Assembly: GCA_964591085.1 (NCBI GenBank)
Contig: CAZPXH010000008.1
Span: forward strand, 48,059 to 112,058
Origin: CAZPXH01 sp964591085
Lineage (GTDB): Bacteria; Spirochaetota; Spirochaetia; DSM-27196; CAZPXH01
Length of the DNA: 64,000 nucleotides
Direction: 5' to 3'
The position numbers and the translations under genes were made by a program. The notes below the pieces were generated by a model. That model saw only the letters and a program-made list of their open reading frames with translations, was not told the origin of the DNA and did no database searches. Below, in pieces: positions 1-8,797 of the stretch (within the stretch, counting starts at the first letter, position 1; each line of letters begins with the position of its first letter).

Positions 1-1
1 C

Positions 2-1126
2 GAGATCGCCGATCGTTACACGGTAGAGGCCGCCGGCGTCGGGCAAACTGAAATTGACCGGTGGCGGGTGGAGCGGTTTGCCGAGGCATCCGAGGCGGAG
101 GCAGCAGCGGAAGCCTACGGCGAGTTCCGCGCGGCCCGCGCGGTATCCCTGCAGCAGGCCCTTCCGGTTCGCGTTGAGCCCGTCCGGGAGGCGGATCGCG
201 TGTACCGGCTTGGAAACGGTGAGGAAGTGAAGATCCTGGGCCGGCAGGACGATCCGACCGAGGTTGCCGGCCTGGTGGACTACTGGTACGAGGTAATGAC
301 CGAAGGCGGCACCCGTGGCTTTGTGTTTGGATACCGGCTTGATGTGAGCGGACTGGACACCAGGATCCCGGTCATGCAGGCGGGCAGTGGCGCACTGAAC
401 ATCCGACAGTTCATGGGAAATGTGTGGAGACCCGTCTTCTTCCAGGAACTGATTGACACCCGCCGAATTGACCTCGAGGTGTTCCGCACGGACGTCGGTC
501 TGTTCCCGGATCCGGAGAACCAGGTCATCCGGCTCCGGACGCCACGGGCAAGCGCAGACTTCCGCTACACCGACATCATGGTCTCCCGCGGCGGAGATCT
601 GGTGTTCAGCGGGACTACGCTGCAGGTTACCCTGACCCGAGAGGTCGAAGCGAGCATCATCTTTTCCCAGGGTGGAGAACAGATCAGTCTGGCATTCACC
701 ATCCTCACCGAGGACATGGAAGCCCTGATTGAGTCCGAGCAGAACCGCCGTGAGCGTGAGCTTGCCAGGATCACCGGTATTGCTCCCGTCCTGGAAAGCA
801 ACGCCTACGGCACGCTGGAGATCAACGAGGACGGGCGGTTCCTGTGGACCGGCACAGCACGCCTGGTGCCGGCGGTGATCCCGGCGGCGGCTGGAGACAC
901 CGGCAGAATAGAGTTCAGCCACTTCGTCGGCACGCAGCTGCGGGGCCAGTCTGACGGCGTTGTGACCTTCCGCTTCAACGGGAGTCAGCAGCCGGTCAAT
1001 TTCCTCTACACCGTGGAAGACGGAGGTCTCCGACTGACCTGGGCAACTCCGGAGACAATCACGGATCGGACGGTGACGCGCCTGGGTCTCTCACCGGTGG
1101 TGGTGTTCTTCACTGCTCGGGATTGA
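2..1126 (+). CDS. SH3-domain protein, 5' end outside the window
   Basis: The reading frame is open from the first complete codon of the window, so the gene begins upstream and only its C-terminal ~374 residues are seen. A bacterial SH3 (SH3b-like) segment is visible early, with the typical pattern of a short variable region ending in WYEV and then GFVFGYRLDV. The rest is beta-rich and contains no catalytic motif I recognise. Such proteins are usually exported and bind cell-wall material, but the N-terminus that would carry a signal peptide is missing here. It ends inside the beginning of the ABC-F gene. SH3 assignment is fairly secure; the biological role is unknown. Confidence 0.75.
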   Translation, partial: EIADRYTVEAAGVGQTEIDRWRVERFAEASEAEAAAEAYGEFRAARAVSLQQALPVRVEPVREADRVYRLGNGEEVKILGRQDDPTEVAGLVDYWYEVMTEGGTRGFVFGYRLDVSGLDTRIPVMQAGSGALNIRQFMGNVWRPVFFQELIDTRRIDLEVFRTDVGLFPDPENQVIRLRTPRASADFRYTDIMVSRGGDLVFSGTTLQVTLTREVEASIIFSQGGEQISLAFTILTEDMEALIESEQNRRERELARITGIAPVLESNAYGTLEINEDGRFLWTGTARLVPAVIPAAAGDTGRIEFSHFVGTQLRGQSDGVVTFRFNGSQQPVNFLYTVEDGGLRLTWATPETITDRTVTRLGLSPVVVFFTARD

Positions 1127-3155
1127 CGCGGTCTCCCTCAGCTTCGGGGGACAGGTTGTAGCACGGGACATCTCTCTCACCGTCACTGCTGGGCAGCGGC
1201 TTGCGCTGGTCGGAGCCAACGGAAGCGGCAAAACCACGCTCCTGCGAATGATAGCCGGGCAACTGGAGCCCGAGAAAGGTCGCATCACCCTTCAGCGGGG
1301 CACCCGGCTGGGATGGCTTGCGCAGCACGGGCTGGTCCACGCCGGGCGAACACTGCGGGATGAATGCCGGTCTGTGGTGCAGACCGCCGAGTGGGCGGAG
1401 GCCCGGCTTGCGGAGCTTGCCGCCGCGCTCGCCGAGAACCCGGAGGATCCCCAGCGGGAGGAGGACTACGCCAGCCTGCTGTCCCGCATGGAAGCCGGCG
1501 ACTTTGCACGGGCGGACGCTGACATTGGCCGCGTTCTGGACGGGCTTGGGTTCAGTCCGGCTGATCAGGAACGGGATTGCAGCGAGTTCAGCGGCGGCTG
1601 GCAGATGCGGATTGCGCTGGCCCGGGTGCTGCTCTCCGCGGCCGATCTGCTCCTCCTGGATGAGCCAACCAACTATCTGGACATAGATGCCCGTCAGTGG
1701 CTGGAGCGGCGCCTGGCAACCCGTCCTGGAGCCAGTGTTTTTGTGGCCCACGACAGGGCATTCATGGAACGAGTCAGCACCCACACTGCTCGGCTGCTCG
1801 GAGGAGAAATCAGGCTGTTTCCGGGGACACTCTCACGCCTGGAACAACAGCTGTCCGCCGAGGAAGTGGAGCTCCGTAAGGCGTGGCAGGCACAGCAGGA
1901 ACGCATCAGCCAATTGGAAGATTTCATTCGCCGCTTCCGTGCAAAGTCGGCCAAGGCCAGGCAGGTGCAGGATCGAGTACGCGAGCTTGAGTCCATGGAG
2001 CGGATAGAGCTTCCCTCCCATCTGCGGAGAGTAGCTCTGCGATTGCCTGAGCTTCCCTTCAACGCCGGTGAGGTCATGCGCACGGAGGCACTGTGCCGGT
2101 CCTACGGATCGCGTGAGGTGATCCGGAACCTGGACCTGGAACTCCCGCGAGGAGAGCGGCTTGCGGTAATCGGTCGGAACGGAAGCGGGAAGTCCACGCT
2201 CCTGCGAATCATTGCGGGAACGGATCAGCCAAGCTCCGGCCAGGTGGCATTCGGTGCAAACGTGCGGCGAGCGGTCTACGCGCAGGACGCTGCAGAGCAC
2301 CTGCCCCCGCGCGAAAGCATCCTGGAGCACCTGGCCACTGCAGCACCAGGCCGCACGGAGACGGAACTCCGCACCTTTCTGGGTGCCTTTCTGTTTCACG
2401 GTGACGATGTGCACAAGCCTTGCCGAGTCCTCAGCGGTGGTGAGCGGGCGCGGGTAGCCCTGGCCTCAGCAATCCTCCAGCCCGCCAACCTGCTGGTCCT
2501 GGATGAGCCGGCAAACCACCTGGATCTGGACAGCCAGGATGTTCTGCTGGGTGCGCTGCAGCAGTACGGTGGCACAATTGTGTTTGTGAGCCATGATGAG
2601 GATTTCGTCCGCAGGCTTGCCACACGGATCCTTGAGATGAGCTGGGAGCTCGGGAAAGATGGCACAAGCTATCGCCAAAGACTGATCCACGGGGACCTCT
2701 CCTACTACGAGTACCGCAGGGAGCAGGAAGCTACGGGCTCGCCCGGTTCCCCTGGCTCCACCGGGTCGAGCGCGGTTCCGGAGATCACAACCGAAGCAGG
2801 CGGCGAGGGCGCCGGCGCCCGCCCGCATGCTGCCGACGGCACCGGCAACGCGGACACCGCCCGGAGCCACCAGGCACTGAGCCGCCAGGAGCGCAAGGAC
2901 CTGCAGGGGGAGCTGCGAAGGTTGGAGCGCCGATCCTCAGCGCTCCTTGAGGAAATCTCCGAGCTGGAGATTGAGGTCGAGCTGCTGGAACAGCGCCTGG
3001 CGGACTCGGCAGTCTACCAGGACGGCGAGATGGCTGCCGCAGTGGCCCGCGACCTTTCCGAGCTTCACCGGAAGCTGGATCTTGCCCAGATCTCCTGGGA
3101 GGAGACTGAGGAACAGGTAGCGGTGATCCAGCAGAAGCTGGGCGGCGAGAACTGA
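1113..3155 (+). CDS. ABC-F family ATPase with two nucleotide-binding domains
   Basis: Soluble protein with two ATP-binding cassettes and no membrane segment, as in ABC-F proteins that act on ribosomes (Uup, EttA, YheS groups). Walker A motifs are GANGSGKTT and GRNGSGKST; signatures are FSGGW and LSGGE; Walker B/linker motifs are LLLLDEPTNYLD and LLVLDEPANHLD. A charged interdomain linker and a C-terminal coiled coil (about the last 90 residues) follow, Uup-like in layout. The first Walker A lies upstream of the first ATG (1248), so the real start must be earlier. In this frame the nearest upstream stop is at 1074 and there is no ATG, GTG or TTG between. CTG at 1113 or ATT at 1122 are the only plausible starts, both overlapping the preceding gene. 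A sequencing error is an alternative. Confidence 0.85.
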   Translation: MLGIDAVSLSFGGQVVARDISLTVTAGQRLALVGANGSGKTTLLRMIAGQLEPEKGRITLQRGTRLGWLAQHGLVHAGRTLRDECRSVVQTAEWAEARLAELAAALAENPEDPQREEDYASLLSRMEAGDFARADADIGRVLDGLGFSPADQERDCSEFSGGWQMRIALARVLLSAADLLLLDEPTNYLDIDARQWLERRLATRPGASVFVAHDRAFMERVSTHTARLLGGEIRLFPGTLSRLEQQLSAEEVELRKAWQAQQERISQLEDFIRRFRAKSAKARQVQDRVRELESMERIELPSHLRRVALRLPELPFNAGEVMRTEALCRSYGSREVIRNLDLELPRGERLAVIGRNGSGKSTLLRIIAGTDQPSSGQVAFGANVRRAVYAQDAAEHLPPRESILEHLATAAPGRTETELRTFLGAFLFHGDDVHKPCRVLSGGERARVALASAILQPANLLVLDEPANHLDLDSQDVLLGALQQYGGTIVFVSHDEDFVRRLATRILEMSWELGKDGTSYRQRLIHGDLSYYEYRREQEATGSPGSPGSTGSSAVPEITTEAGGEGAGARPHAADGTGNADTARSHQALSRQERKDLQGELRRLERRSSALLEEISELEIEVELLEQRLADSAVYQDGEMAAAVARDLSELHRKLDLAQISWEETEEQVAVIQQKLGGEN

Positions 3156-3184
3156 CTCCGGCAGCATCGCGGTGGGGAGCCCCG

Positions 3185-3213
3185 TTGCCCGGCCGCTCGC
3201 CCTGCCCTATCCT
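3185..3213 (+). promoter_or_regulatory. putative sigma-70-type promoter of the exonuclease III gene
   Basis: TTGCCC at 3185-3190 and TATCCT at 3208-3213 are separated by 17 nt. The -10 box ends 10 nt before the ATG at 3224, leaving little or no 5' untranslated region. No good Shine-Dalgarno sequence is present. Assigned from sequence pattern only. Confidence 0.4.
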
Positions 3214-3223
3214 TAGCCGGAAC

Positions 3224-3988
3224 ATGATCAACATGGTTTCCTGGAACGTAAACGGAATTCGAGCGGCCGCCAGGAAGGGCCTCCTGGACGTGATCCAGGA
3301 GATGGACGCTGACGTCTTTGGTCTGCAGGAAACCAAAGCCTCCCCGGATCAGCTGGATGAAGAACTCCTTTCACCCCCGGGCTACCGCAGCTGGTTTGCA
3401 AGTGCGCTGAAGAAGGGCTACAGCGGCGTTGCCATCTACAGCCGGATTGAGCCACAGGAGGTTGGAGAGTTCGGGGACCCCGCCTACGATGACGAGGGGC
3501 GGGTTCTCCAGGCGCACTTTGACGGCTGGACCCTGCTGAACTGCTACTTCCCCAACAGCCAGGCGGAAGGTGCGCGCCTGGACTACAAGATAGCGTTCTG
3601 TGAAGACCTGATGCGCCGCTGTGACGAGCTTGTGGCCTCTGGCCGCCACGTGGTGGTCTGCGGGGACTACAACATTGCCCACAAGCCCATTGACCTTGCC
3701 CGCCCCAAAGACAACGAAGGAAGCCCGGGCTATCTCCCGGAGGAACGCGCGTGGATGGATCGCTTCACGCGCGCCGGATACGTTGACACCTTCCGAATGT
3801 TTGAACCTGGCCCGGACAACTACACGTGGTGGAGCTTTCGAGCGCAGGCACGGCAGAAGAACATCGGTTGGCGGCTTGATTATCACTGCGTGGATCCCGG
3901 ACTGACGGATCGGGTAGCGTCCAGCCGTATCCACCCGGGAATTACGGGCTCGGACCACTGCCCGGTCAGCATGGAGCTGAGAGATTGA
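3224..3988 (+). CDS. xth: exodeoxyribonuclease III
   Basis: AP endonuclease / 3'-5' exonuclease of the EEP (exonuclease-endonuclease-phosphatase) fold, acting in base-excision repair. Diagnostic motifs run in order: SWNVNGIRAA at the N-terminus with the metal-binding Asn, LQETK with the catalytic Glu, the GYSGVAIYSR segment, GDYNIAHKPIDL, the YTWWS region, and the C-terminal GSDHCPV with the catalytic Asp-His pair. At 254 residues it matches the family length. ATG 3224 is chosen over the upstream TTG because the conserved MINMVSWN start is typical and a promoter lies just before it. It is probably transcribed on its own. Confidence 0.95.
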   Translation: MINMVSWNVNGIRAAARKGLLDVIQEMDADVFGLQETKASPDQLDEELLSPPGYRSWFASALKKGYSGVAIYSRIEPQEVGEFGDPAYDDEGRVLQAHFDGWTLLNCYFPNSQAEGARLDYKIAFCEDLMRRCDELVASGRHVVVCGDYNIAHKPIDLARPKDNEGSPGYLPEERAWMDRFTRAGYVDTFRMFEPGPDNYTWWSFRAQARQKNIGWRLDYHCVDPGLTDRVASSRIHPGITGSDHCPVSMELRD

Positions 3989-4013
3989 CAGCGCCCGGAC
4001 CCAGACCTACCGT
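3985..4013 (+). promoter_or_regulatory. putative promoter of the rhomboid gene
   Basis: A perfect -35 TTGACA (3985-3990) overlaps the stop codon of the exonuclease gene. It is followed after 17 nt by a weak -10 TACCGT (4008-4013). The ATG of the rhomboid gene is 12 nt further on. Pattern-based call. Confidence 0.4.
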
Positions 4014-4025
4014 AGCAGGGCAGGA

Positions 4026-4625
4026 ATGAAACTATCCTACAACGCCCCCGTCACGCTTAGCTTTGCGCTGGCATCAGCCCTGATCCTGGTGGCCGATCAG
4101 CTGTTTGGCGGAAGCCTTACAGTCGGGTTCTTCTCTGTTGGGGCCAGCATGGACGCCGGTTCCTTTGTGGACTACCTCCGGCTGGTCACGCACATCTTCG
4201 GGCACAGCAGCTGGGATCACCTGCTGTCCAACTTTGCCTTCATTCTCCTGCTCGGACCTATCCTGGAAGAGAAGTACGGTTCTGGGCGCCTTATCCTGAT
4301 GATCTTCACCACTGCCCTGGTGACCGGCGTCCTCAACGTGCTGCTGCTCCCAACGGGCCTTCTTGGGGCAAGCGGCGTTGTCTTCATGATGATCCTGCTT
4401 TCATCGTTCGCAAACTTCCGGCAGGGCCGGATTCCCCTGACCTTCATCCTGGTGGTGTTGTTGTTCCTTGCGCGGGAGGTAATCTCCATGTTCCGTGAGG
4501 ACAGCATCAGTCAGTTCGCCCACATCATCGGCGGAGTAACGGGCAGCCTCTTTGGGTTCCTCGGTGGCGGTGGAACCAGTAAGTCCAGCCCGGAGGCCGC
4601 TCCGGACAGTCCAGCAGACGCGTAG
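4026..4625 (+). CDS. rhomboid family intramembrane serine protease
   Basis: Predicted polytopic membrane protein of 199 residues with about six hydrophobic segments. It has the rhomboid signature: a conserved His-x3-Asn loop (HLLSN, residues 65-69), the nucleophile motif GASG (114-117, Ser116), and a catalytic His166 in the last segment (FAHIIGG). Rhomboids cleave substrate transmembrane helices within the lipid bilayer. The start is preceded by GCAGGA. It lies between the exonuclease gene and prfA, and nothing in the context identifies a substrate. The C-terminal tail is short, Ser/Pro/Ala rich and probably disordered. Confidence 0.88.
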   Translation: MKLSYNAPVTLSFALASALILVADQLFGGSLTVGFFSVGASMDAGSFVDYLRLVTHIFGHSSWDHLLSNFAFILLLGPILEEKYGSGRLILMIFTTALVTGVLNVLLLPTGLLGASGVVFMMILLSSFANFRQGRIPLTFILVVLLFLAREVISMFREDSISQFAHIIGGVTGSLFGFLGGGGTSKSSPEAAPDSPADA

Positions 4626-4646
4626 CGTTTACCAGGACCAACTCTG

Positions 4647-5729
4647 ATGTCTGACGCAGCGATGATTCAGAAGCGATTGACCCAGATTCGCGAGCGACAC
4701 GCCGAGCTGGAACGGCTGGTTGCCGATCCGGACCTGCCGAAGGATCAACAGCGCTACATCTCCGTCATGCAGGAGCACGCGCAACTCTCAGAGATTGTGG
4801 CCGCAGGATCCGGTTGGCAAGAGGCGGCTGCATCCCTGCAGGACGCCGAGACAATGCTCCACAACGAATCCGACTCCGAACTACGGGCCATGGCAGAAGA
4901 GGAAGCTGATGCCCTGCGGGAGCGCCTGCCGGAACTGGAACGCAAGCTCCGTGTCCTGCTGGTGCCTAGGGATCCCCTGGATTCCAAGAACATCATTGTA
5001 GAGATCCGTGCGGGTACCGGCGGAGACGAGGCTTCCCTGTTTGTTGGAGACCTCTACCGGATGTACACCCGCTATGCGGAGACCTGCGGATGGAAAACCG
5101 AGACCCTGCAGGTAAACGAGACCGAGGTCGGGGGATTCCGTGAGGTGGTGTTCTCCATAGCAGGCCGGGATGCCTACGGCTGGATGCGCTATGAGAGCGG
5201 AACACATAGAGTGCAGCGTGTACCGGAGACTGAAAGCAGCGGCAGGATTCACACCTCCGCGGTGACAGTTGCGGTGCTGCCCGAGGCAGAGGAAGCAGAT
5301 GTGGAGATTCAGCAGAACGATCTACGGATTGATGTGTACCGTAGCAGCGGTCCCGGCGGGCAAAGCGTGAACACTACTGACTCCGCGGTCCGTGTGACGC
5401 ATATCCCAACCGGACTGGTTGTGACCTGTCAGGATGAGAAGAGCCAGCTGAAGAACAAGGCAAAGGCGCTGCGCGTACTCAAGGCCCGGCTGTTTGAGCT
5501 GGAGGAGCAGAAGCGGCGGGAAGAGCGGGACGCGCAGCGGAAAGGCCAGATTGGGAGCGGGGATCGCTCCGAGCGGATCCGTACCTACAACTTTCCGCAG
5601 AACCGCCTAACCGATCATCGGATCAACCTGACGCTCTACCGCCTGGACTACGTGATGGCCGGGGAGCTGAACGATGTAGTTGAGGCCCTGCGTGTCTCGG
5701 CAACCGAAGAGGCGCTCCGCGCCAGCTGA
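4647..5729 (+). CDS. prfA: peptide chain release factor 1
   Basis: Class I release factor recognising UAA/UAG in the ribosomal A site and triggering peptidyl-tRNA hydrolysis. The catalytic GGQ motif is at residues 237-239 in the context SGPGGQSVN. The protein is 360 residues, the normal length for RF1. The coiled-coil N-terminal domain and the central codon-recognition domain are both present. RF1 rather than RF2 is chosen because there is no programmed frameshift and the gene is followed one base later by prmC, its modifying enzyme, a very common prfA-prmC pair. Confidence 0.95.
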   Translation: MSDAAMIQKRLTQIRERHAELERLVADPDLPKDQQRYISVMQEHAQLSEIVAAGSGWQEAAASLQDAETMLHNESDSELRAMAEEEADALRERLPELERKLRVLLVPRDPLDSKNIIVEIRAGTGGDEASLFVGDLYRMYTRYAETCGWKTETLQVNETEVGGFREVVFSIAGRDAYGWMRYESGTHRVQRVPETESSGRIHTSAVTVAVLPEAEEADVEIQQNDLRIDVYRSSGPGGQSVNTTDSAVRVTHIPTGLVVTCQDEKSQLKNKAKALRVLKARLFELEEQKRREERDAQRKGQIGSGDRSERIRTYNFPQNRLTDHRINLTLYRLDYVMAGELNDVVEALRVSATEEALRAS

Positions 5730-5730
5730 A

Positions 5731-6624
5731 ATGCCTGAATATCGCGGCCTGCTGGCGGAGGGCCGCAGCCTCCTTGGGGGCACAAGCGAAAGCCCCTTCC
5801 TGGACGCAGCGCTGATTCTGGCGCACGCCGCCGGCATTCCAGTGGACCGGATCTATGCCGGCGGGAGCGAACCCGTGCCTGAACCGGTGGCAGAGCGCTT
5901 TCGTGTCCTTCTGCGGCGGCGAGCCGCCGGGGAACCCGTGGCGTGGATCACCGGTATCAGGGAGTTCTTTGGCCACAGCTTTCGGGTGGACCCCGGTGTT
6001 CTGGTACCGAGACCGGACACCGAAACGCTGGTGGAAGCGGCCATTACAGCCCTTCCGGTGTCCGGGACCGTGTCCATCCATGATGCGTTTACCGGAAGTG
6101 GCGCGGTTGGAATCAGCCTTGCTACAGCCGCCCGGGAGCGTGGGCTCCGGGTGAAGCTCCTGCTCTCTGACCGGGAGCCGGAGGCCCGTGCCTGTGCCGC
6201 CTGGAACGCGGCCGCGTTACTCGCCGGCGCTAATCAGCCCGAGCTTGACTGGGCCGTGGAGCAGAGTGACGGCCTCATTCCGGCATCGGCGGCCGCATTC
6301 GGGACAGTGCACAGGTTTGAAATAGTGACCGCCAACCCTCCGTATCTCACCAGCTCCGAGTGGAAGGCGCGCAGAGACTCCGGTTGGCTGGAACCGGAGT
6401 CCTCCCTGGACGGCGGCCCCGACGGCCTGAACGCGTACCGAGTGATTGCTGAGCAGGCACGGGATAGTCTGGTAACGGGAGGGAATCTGTTCCTGGAGCT
6501 TGGCGAGGGGCAGGCGGAGGCGGTTTCGGGATTCCTGCGTGAGGCCGGGTTGGGGATAGATGGCACACACCGGGACCTGGCTGGGACAGCTCGTGTTGTC
6601 CATGCAATTCGCACGACTGGATAG
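5731..6624 (+). CDS. prmC: release factor glutamine N5-methyltransferase
   Basis: SAM-dependent methyltransferase (HemK/PrmC family) that methylates the Gln of the GGQ motif in release factors. Seen here: an N-terminal helical substrate-recognition domain; a SAM-binding segment with FTGSGAVGISLA; and the catalytic NPPY motif at residues 202-205, which binds the target glutamine amide. ATG 5731 is one base after the prfA stop, indicating translational coupling. The longer open frame upstream overlaps prfA and lacks family similarity. Length of 297 residues fits the family. Confidence 0.93.
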   Translation: MPEYRGLLAEGRSLLGGTSESPFLDAALILAHAAGIPVDRIYAGGSEPVPEPVAERFRVLLRRRAAGEPVAWITGIREFFGHSFRVDPGVLVPRPDTETLVEAAITALPVSGTVSIHDAFTGSGAVGISLATAARERGLRVKLLLSDREPEARACAAWNAAALLAGANQPELDWAVEQSDGLIPASAAAFGTVHRFEIVTANPPYLTSSEWKARRDSGWLEPESSLDGGPDGLNAYRVIAEQARDSLVTGGNLFLELGEGQAEAVSGFLREAGLGIDGTHRDLAGTARVVHAIRTTG

Positions 6625-6647
6625 CGATACCTGCTTACCGATACCTT

Positions 6648-8726
6648 ATGCCCATGACGGAGCCGGAGACGGCAACCTATCAGAAACTCCTCAACGGCTT
6701 TCAGGCCGAAGACCGGGAGCGAATATCCCTTGCTGCCGAGGAGGCGGAGCGCCTCCACCGCGGGCAGCTGCGGGAATCCGGAGACCCCTACATCACACAC
6801 CCGCTGGAAGTTGCGGGGATCGTCGCTACCATGGGCTTGGGCACGGATGCGATCATAGCGGGGCTCCTCCACGACACTCTGGAGGACACCATCCTCACCC
6901 GGGAGGATCTCCGGGAGAGATACGGGAAGACGGTGGACGTCCTGGTCAACGGCGTAACCAAGATTAACATCGTCAAGAGTAAGAACAAGAGCGTGGCCAA
7001 GGCGGAGACCATTCGCAAGATGCTCTTTGCCATGGTTAAGGATATCCGCGTCATCCTGATCAAGCTGGCGGACAAGCTGCACAACATGCGGACACTCGGC
7101 CACAAGAACCCGGAACGCCGCAGAGACATTGCCCAGGAATGCCTTGATATCTACGCACCCCTTGCGGGCCGACTGGGAATCAGCTGGCTGAAGGATGAGC
7201 TTGAGGACCTTGCCCTCAAGAACCTCAACGAAGACGCCTACCGGCAGATTCAGTCCTACGTGGCCCAGCGCCGACAGGAACGGGACGACTACCTCCTTCA
7301 GGCCCAGACCGCGGTTGAACAGGCCGCGGCGGATCAGGAAATTACGGTGCAGGTCCAGACCCGCGCAAAACACTTCTTCTCCATCTACCAGAAGATGAAA
7401 GAACGCGCGAAGCCTATTGAAGAGATCTACGACATGCTCGGTCTGCGCATCCTCTGCGAGACTGAGACCGAATGCTACACGCTCCTGGGAATCGTTCATC
7501 GCCTGTGGAAGCCCATTGAAGGCCGCTTCAAGGACTACATTGCGATGCCCAAGAGCAATCGATACCAGAGCCTGCACACAACGGTCATGTGTTTCGGCGG
7601 TCGCCTGACCGAGATCCAGATCCGCACGCACGGGATGCATCGGACCGCAGAGAATGGCGTTGCCGCCCACTGGCTGTACAAGAACGAGAACAGCAACGGA
7701 ACGGTAGGGGACCTGGCGATCATCAGCCGGGTGCGGAATCTCGGGCAGGCGCGGATCACATCAAACGAATTCCTGGACGAGATCCAGCGGGAGCTGCTGA
7801 AAGACTCCATCTACCTCTTCACCCCAAGGGGAGACGCAGTAGAGCTGCCGCGGGGCGCAACTCCCCTGGATTTTGCGTATCACATTCACACGGAGGTGGG
7901 ACACCACGCCGTGGGGGCCAAGGCGGACGGGCACATCATCCCGCTGCGCCACGAGCTGAAGAACACGCAAGTTGTGGAAATCATGACCTCACCCAAGGGC
8001 CGCCCGCACCTCAGCTGGTTGCGCATTGTCCGGACTACCCGAGCACGCCAGAAGATCCGGCATTGGCTGAACCACAATGATGACGGTCTGGTCATTGATC
8101 GGCACATCGTGGCTCGGCCCCCGGCCCAACAACAGGCCGAGCCGAATCGCCAGGCACAGTCCCGCACTGCCGCACCCGGAGAGCCAGGGAAGCACCAGGG
8201 CGAGGACCTGCCGAAGACCGGAACCTACCTGGACCGCAGCAGGGTGGGAATCCGAATCGGCAACGAGCGCAACGTTATGATCCGCTTTGCCAACTGCTGC
8301 CAGCCGAGCATTGGGGATGACATCGTTGGGTTTGTGTCCCGCGGCCGCGGAATTATCGTCCACCGGCGGGATTGCCGGAACGTGCGAAACATTCCGGACT
8401 TCAGTGAGCGGTCCATCCCCGTTGAGTGGGAGACGGTATCCCCACGCCAGACCAGAAGCTTCCGCGTTGTTGCGCGCCGGATTCCAGACCTCTTCAGTGA
8501 AATAGAGAGCGCAATCCGCAAGAACCGGGGCCACCTGATTGAGGGCCGCCTGGACGAGCAGGGAGACGAACGTCTGGAAGGGCACTTCACCATGACACTG
8601 GAAAAGAGCGAGGAATTCCGCCAGGTCCTGAGAAACATACGGACAATCCCCGCGGTCCTCAGCATTCAGTCCTTGCCAAACGGTGCCGGCGGAGCATACT
8701 CTCAGCTTCAACACGGCAGTGACTAA
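6648..8726 (+). CDS. bifunctional (p)ppGpp synthetase/hydrolase, RelA/SpoT homologue
   Basis: Long RSH enzyme (692 residues) that makes and degrades the stringent-response alarmone (p)ppGpp. In order: an HD hydrolase domain with His-Asp at 75-76 in LLHDTLEDT, indicating an active hydrolase; a synthetase domain with the RFKDYIAMPKSN segment, whose basic R-x-K-D motif is typical of bifunctional enzymes rather than synthetase-only RelA; a TGS domain (FTPRGDAVELPRGATPLDFAY); a zinc-finger-like CCQP region; and a C-terminal ACT domain. ATG codons at 6648 and 6654 are both possible starts. It follows prmC by 23 nt. Confidence 0.94.
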   Translation: MPMTEPETATYQKLLNGFQAEDRERISLAAEEAERLHRGQLRESGDPYITHPLEVAGIVATMGLGTDAIIAGLLHDTLEDTILTREDLRERYGKTVDVLVNGVTKINIVKSKNKSVAKAETIRKMLFAMVKDIRVILIKLADKLHNMRTLGHKNPERRRDIAQECLDIYAPLAGRLGISWLKDELEDLALKNLNEDAYRQIQSYVAQRRQERDDYLLQAQTAVEQAAADQEITVQVQTRAKHFFSIYQKMKERAKPIEEIYDMLGLRILCETETECYTLLGIVHRLWKPIEGRFKDYIAMPKSNRYQSLHTTVMCFGGRLTEIQIRTHGMHRTAENGVAAHWLYKNENSNGTVGDLAIISRVRNLGQARITSNEFLDEIQRELLKDSIYLFTPRGDAVELPRGATPLDFAYHIHTEVGHHAVGAKADGHIIPLRHELKNTQVVEIMTSPKGRPHLSWLRIVRTTRARQKIRHWLNHNDDGLVIDRHIVARPPAQQQAEPNRQAQSRTAAPGEPGKHQGEDLPKTGTYLDRSRVGIRIGNERNVMIRFANCCQPSIGDDIVGFVSRGRGIIVHRRDCRNVRNIPDFSERSIPVEWETVSPRQTRSFRVVARRIPDLFSEIESAIRKNRGHLIEGRLDEQGDERLEGHFTMTLEKSEEFRQVLRNIRTIPAVLSIQSLPNGAGGAYSQLQHGSD

Positions 8727-8797
8727 TCTCAGGGGAACGCCGGTCCACACCGTCTGCGATTCACGATTGCTGAATTTGCTGGACTATGAGCCTGTCC

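Noticed and set aside
6234..7670. Long minus-strand open frame of 478 codons opposite prmC and relA/spoT
   Set aside because: It lies fully across two well-supported genes on the other strand, shows no family motif, and is a typical high-GC shadow frame.
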